From NCBI GenBank assembly GCA_023266455.1, contig JAHFQD010000069.1, positions 1 to 8,199 of the forward strand: a stretch of 8,199 nt of DNA, written 5' to 3'. Below are positions 6,183 to 8,199 of the stretch, piece by piece (position 1 is the stretch's first letter; each line of letters opens with the position of its first letter). Under the pieces are notes generated by a model, which saw nothing but the letters and a program-made list of their open reading frames with translations, did no database searches and was not told where the DNA came from. The position numbers and the translations under genes are program-made. This DNA comes from Candidatus Muproteobacteria bacterium. Its GTDB lineage: Bacteria > Pseudomonadota > Gammaproteobacteria > Acidiferrobacterales > Sulfurifustaceae.

Positions 6183-7270
6183 CTACTGGCTCGCGCGACG
6201 ATGACGCGGCCAATATAGGGAGCTAGCGCATCGGCGATGATTCGATGTCCTTCTCCACGAAAATGCATGAAATCGATTTCGCCTTTGGATCCAGCGCCCC
6301 AGTATTGATTTGGAATGAGGGCTTCAAAATTCAGCAGCGTTGCCGAGTACTTCTGCGTCAACTGCTGTACCGCTTGTTTCCATTCTTCGTACTCGCCGCG
6401 ATCGTAAGGCAGTTGCACGTCGCCTCTTATCGGGGCGATATAGAGCACCATGGGGATATTACGCCGCTGGTAATCGGCAAGTAATTTTTCCAGCGTTTGC
6501 ATATTTTTCTCGTAACGCGGGCGGATCATTTTTCGAACCGTCGTCGGGTTGATGCCGAAAACAAAATTGCGCAGCTCGTATAAATCCTCCAAGAATTGCG
6601 CGCGCATCGCCGGGCGCATCGACCATAGGGTCGATGTTTTATCGAGCATTTTTTCGAGGCGGGTCTCCAGTTTTTCGTTCGCTGGGCTTTCCGTCGCTGG
6701 CGAGTCGCGTGTTAACGAAACGGAGAGCGGCTTCGACGTCGTCGCGGGCGGTACGAGTTCGGGGACCCCGGCGCGCAATCCGTCTTCCCGTAGATCGTCG
6801 AAAACCAATTCGAGAATGAGTCCTTGTATCGGGAGCTGCGAGGCGATGTAGGAGCTCAATATGTAATGTTCTTGGAAATTGGCGTTTGGCAGCGAAATAC
6901 CTAACGGCCAGAATGCGTACCGGGTTTTAGCGGTTGCTTTGAGCCAATACGGTGCGGTGTGGTCGCCGTCGCGGTAATTGTTGATGCCATGAAGCTGCGA
7001 ATTTCCGAGCCACAGAAAATATTCTTCGTTATCGCGCCGATGAACGCGGAGTCGCTCTCGATGCTCGGAAACGAGGGCGGTAATGGTTTCGACGTTGGGC
7101 GCGGTGAAGCGGATATTCCCCCAGTTGTCGCTGTGCGAAGAGGTGTTTTTGCCGAGCGCATATTGATCAGGAGAATCGGTGTTTTGGCCATAGAATCGCG
7201 CGGCGACCAGGGCAAGCAGGAGGGCGAGAAAAAAACGAAACCATTCGTGATTTATTATCCGTGCATCCAT
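6179..7270 (-). CDS. Membrane-anchored SGNH-hydrolase-like protein, probable partner of the MBOAT acyltransferase
   Basis: A 363-residue protein with one N-terminal hydrophobic segment (about 10-26) and no further membrane spans, so it is probably anchored with its body in the periplasm. FLWLGNSQLHGIN (85-97) resembles the SGNH block I, with Ser91 as candidate nucleophile. Near the C-terminus, EIDFMHFRGEGH (331-342) gives Asp333 and His336 in the DxxH arrangement. YIAP at 277-280 precedes a loop where oxyanion-hole residues could lie. A Pro/Ser/Thr-rich linker occupies about 172-197. This organisation recalls AlgJ/AlgX, PatB and DltD, which work with MBOAT proteins to O-acylate extracellular polymers. 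The ATGA overlap with the MBOAT gene supports the pairing. Start choice is backed by AAGGGAG 8 bases upstream. The exact family is unrecognised; the SGNH call rests on motif pattern and context. Confidence 0.72.
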   Translation of the reverse strand: MDARIINHEWFRFFLALLLALVAARFYGQNTDSPDQYALGKNTSSHSDNWGNIRFTAPNVETITALVSEHRERLRVHRRDNEEYFLWLGNSQLHGINNYRDGDHTAPYWLKATAKTRYAFWPLGISLPNANFQEHYILSSYIASQLPIQGLILELVFDDLREDGLRAGVPELVPPATTSKPLSVSLTRDSPATESPANEKLETRLEKMLDKTSTLWSMRPAMRAQFLEDLYELRNFVFGINPTTVRKMIRPRYEKNMQTLEKLLADYQRRNIPMVLYIAPIRGDVQLPYDRGEYEEWKQAVQQLTQKYSATLLNFEALIPNQYWGAGSKGEIDFMHFRGEGHRIIADALAPYIGRVIVARASR

Positions 7271-7278
7271 GCCCCAAA

Positions 7279-7285
7279 CTCCCTT
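7279..7285 (-). promoter_or_regulatory. Ribosome binding site of the SGNH-like gene
   Basis: On the minus strand AAGGGAG sits 8 bases before the ATG at 7270 and fixes that start. It overlaps one copy of an 11-bp direct repeat whose other copy overlaps the stop codon of the upstream polymerase-like gene. Confidence 0.6.
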
Positions 7286-7354
7286 AGGCGATATCGCTTG
7301 TCCTTCTTGGAATATCCGAAGCGTTGCTTCGAATCGGCGATGCCAACTGGGGTA

Positions 7355-7383
7355 ATTTAAACCACCAGATCGGCTTTATTCAA
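7355..7383 (-). promoter_or_regulatory. Candidate sigma-70 promoter for the SGNH-MBOAT pair
   Basis: On the minus strand TTGAAT (7383-7378, 4 of 6) and TTAAAT (7360-7355, 4 of 6) are separated by exactly 17 bases. They lie in the 132-base gap after the polymerase-like gene, giving a leader of about 75-80 bases. The AT-rich patch is local to this gap. The match is by eye; readthrough from upstream is equally possible since no intrinsic terminator is visible in the gap. Confidence 0.33.
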
Positions 7384-7402
7384 TAACGCAAATCCAAACT
7401 CC

Positions 7403-8199
7403 CTAGCTGGGTTGGGCGCGGCGGGTTCTGGAGAATATCCAACGCAGGGATAATAGGTACTGCACGAGTACTAACAACGCGAGTAAGCGCAAGCTTTCCC
7501 CGATGGCGGCGGCCAGCGATTGCTCCAGTCCGTGCAGCAGGGTGATCCAGAGCAGGCTGTAAATAAAAACGCCGGAAGTGCCGCGGGCTTCGATTAAAGC
7601 CTTAAATAGCAGATTAAATACGACACCCGTCGCCAGTAGGCCCAAGATTACGCCCGGCAGCCCGAAGTTTTGATACCAATCGCCCATGGCGGTCCAGCCG
7701 ACGCCGGTCATATTGTCCGCGACCAGTCCCGCCTCGTAAGCGAAATTGTCGGTGCCGCGAATGCCGACGAGTTGCTGAATCCATGCGCTGGGAACTCCCA
7801 GCCAGGTAAGAAAGAACGGCAACGTTCTTCCATATAGAAATTGCTTGGTTTCGTAGCCTTCGACGACGACGGCGAAGACGTGTGCCTGCGCGATGCGGCC
7901 AATGGTGCTGTCGCCGATAAGGCGGATGGAATTTTTTAGCAACGGTTCCGCGATATCTTTCGACGTAACGCGACCTTCGCTCGTCATGGAGTAGTACGCC
8001 AGATCGATGGCGTCACGGCCGTTCCAGGGTAATTTGACGTCGACGCTCAAATTTTCCCGACCGACATAAGGTTCCAAGTTGGTCAGGTCTTTCATAATCG
8101 TTTTGAGCGGGAAAAGCAGCGTGACGGCGAGAAGGCATAGCGCGCCGGCTCGTAGGTTTGTGCACCGATAAAGATAGTGCCGCGTAATGAGGAAAATAA
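7403..8199 (-). CDS. Wzy-like polysaccharide polymerase / polytopic membrane protein, C-terminal part (partial)
   Basis: The frame stays open from the stop at 7403-7405 to the right edge, giving 264 visible residues. The internal Met at 8095 is therefore not a start: in-frame sequence before it encodes another membrane segment (LRAGALCLLAVTLLFPLKTI, ending at 8096). A large hydrophilic loop follows (about 7830-8095), then a small membrane-proximal region (TLPFFLTWLGVPSAW), the motif GDWYQNFGLPG at 7652-7684 and three hydrophobic segments to the C-terminus, which ends in a basic tail (SRTRRAQPS). A large periplasmic loop followed by a G-(E/D)-x-Y-x-N-F-G-x-x-G segment and terminal helices is the pattern of O-antigen/oligosaccharide repeat-unit polymerases, which link lipid-carried units outside the inner membrane. 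The sequences of such polymerases are very divergent, so another EPS membrane protein is possible. The downstream acylation genes support a polysaccharide role. Confidence 0.68.
   Translation of the reverse strand, partial: IFLITRHYLYRCTNLRAGALCLLAVTLLFPLKTIMKDLTNLEPYVGRENLSVDVKLPWNGRDAIDLAYYSMTSEGRVTSKDIAEPLLKNSIRLIGDSTIGRIAQAHVFAVVVEGYETKQFLYGRTLPFFLTWLGVPSAWIQQLVGIRGTDNFAYEAGLVADNMTGVGWTAMGDWYQNFGLPGVILGLLATGVVFNLLFKALIEARGTSGVFIYSLLWITLLHGLEQSLAAAIGESLRLLALLVLVQYLLSLRWIFSRTRRAQPS

Larger units (their letters stand above)
7274..7404. repeat. 11-bp direct repeat pair bounding the polymerase/SGNH intergenic gap
   Basis: CCAAACTCCCT occurs at 7274-7284 and again at 7394-7404, exactly 120 bases apart. 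The right copy overlaps the polymerase-like stop codon and the left copy contains the ribosome binding site of the next gene. It may be chance, or a small duplication or insertion footprint. Confidence 0.5.

Noticed and set aside
7317..7331. Small hairpin (CGAAGC, GTT loop) after the polymerase-like gene, possible terminator
   Set aside because: The 6-bp stem is short and is not followed by a T run on the minus strand, so termination cannot be supported.
6959..7360. 133-codon plus-strand frame opposite the SGNH-like gene and its upstream gap
   Set aside because: Antisense shadow; the opposing gene has a signal anchor, motifs and a ribosome binding site, while this frame has none.

Overview
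The window looks like a moderately GC-rich proteobacterial chromosome. A split glycine dehydrogenase (gcvPA plus gcvPB) following gcvH, a Tpx-type peroxidase, an LAGC-lipobox lipoprotein and dispersed REP-like repeats together suggest a gammaproteobacterium. This is inference from gene content; no rRNA, tRNA or other taxonomic marker is present. No CRISPR array, transposase or tRNA was seen.

Region 1 (1-4720, plus strand) is a glycine-cleavage neighbourhood. It begins with the last codons of gcvH (1-39), then gcvPA (43-1434), tpx (1449-1949), a 275-base intergenic stretch with three perfect hairpins (1950-2224), a small AT-rich lipoprotein gene (2225-2611), a short dispersed repeat (2613-2634), gcvPB (2681-4129) and an ICMT/PEMT-type membrane methyltransferase (4142-4720). 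GcvPA and GcvPB form the P protein, which decarboxylates glycine and passes the aminomethyl group to GcvH. Here their genes are separated by about 1.25 kb carrying a peroxidase, repeats and a lipoprotein gene of foreign-looking composition.

Region 2 (4725-8199, minus strand) converges on region 1 with only 4 bases between stop codons. Read in its own direction it holds the C-terminal 264 codons of a polytopic membrane protein resembling Wzy-type O-antigen/exopolysaccharide polymerases (it runs off the right edge), a 132-base spacer with a candidate promoter, a membrane-anchored SGNH-hydrolase-like protein (GNSQ and DxxH motifs), and an AlgI-like MBOAT O-acyltransferase overlapping it by ATGA. 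The simplest reading is the end of a surface-polysaccharide locus: the polymerase builds the chain, while the MBOAT protein and the SGNH protein acylate it at or outside the inner membrane, by analogy with AlgI/AlgJ/AlgX, PatA/PatB and DltB/DltD. The polysaccharide itself cannot be identified from the window.
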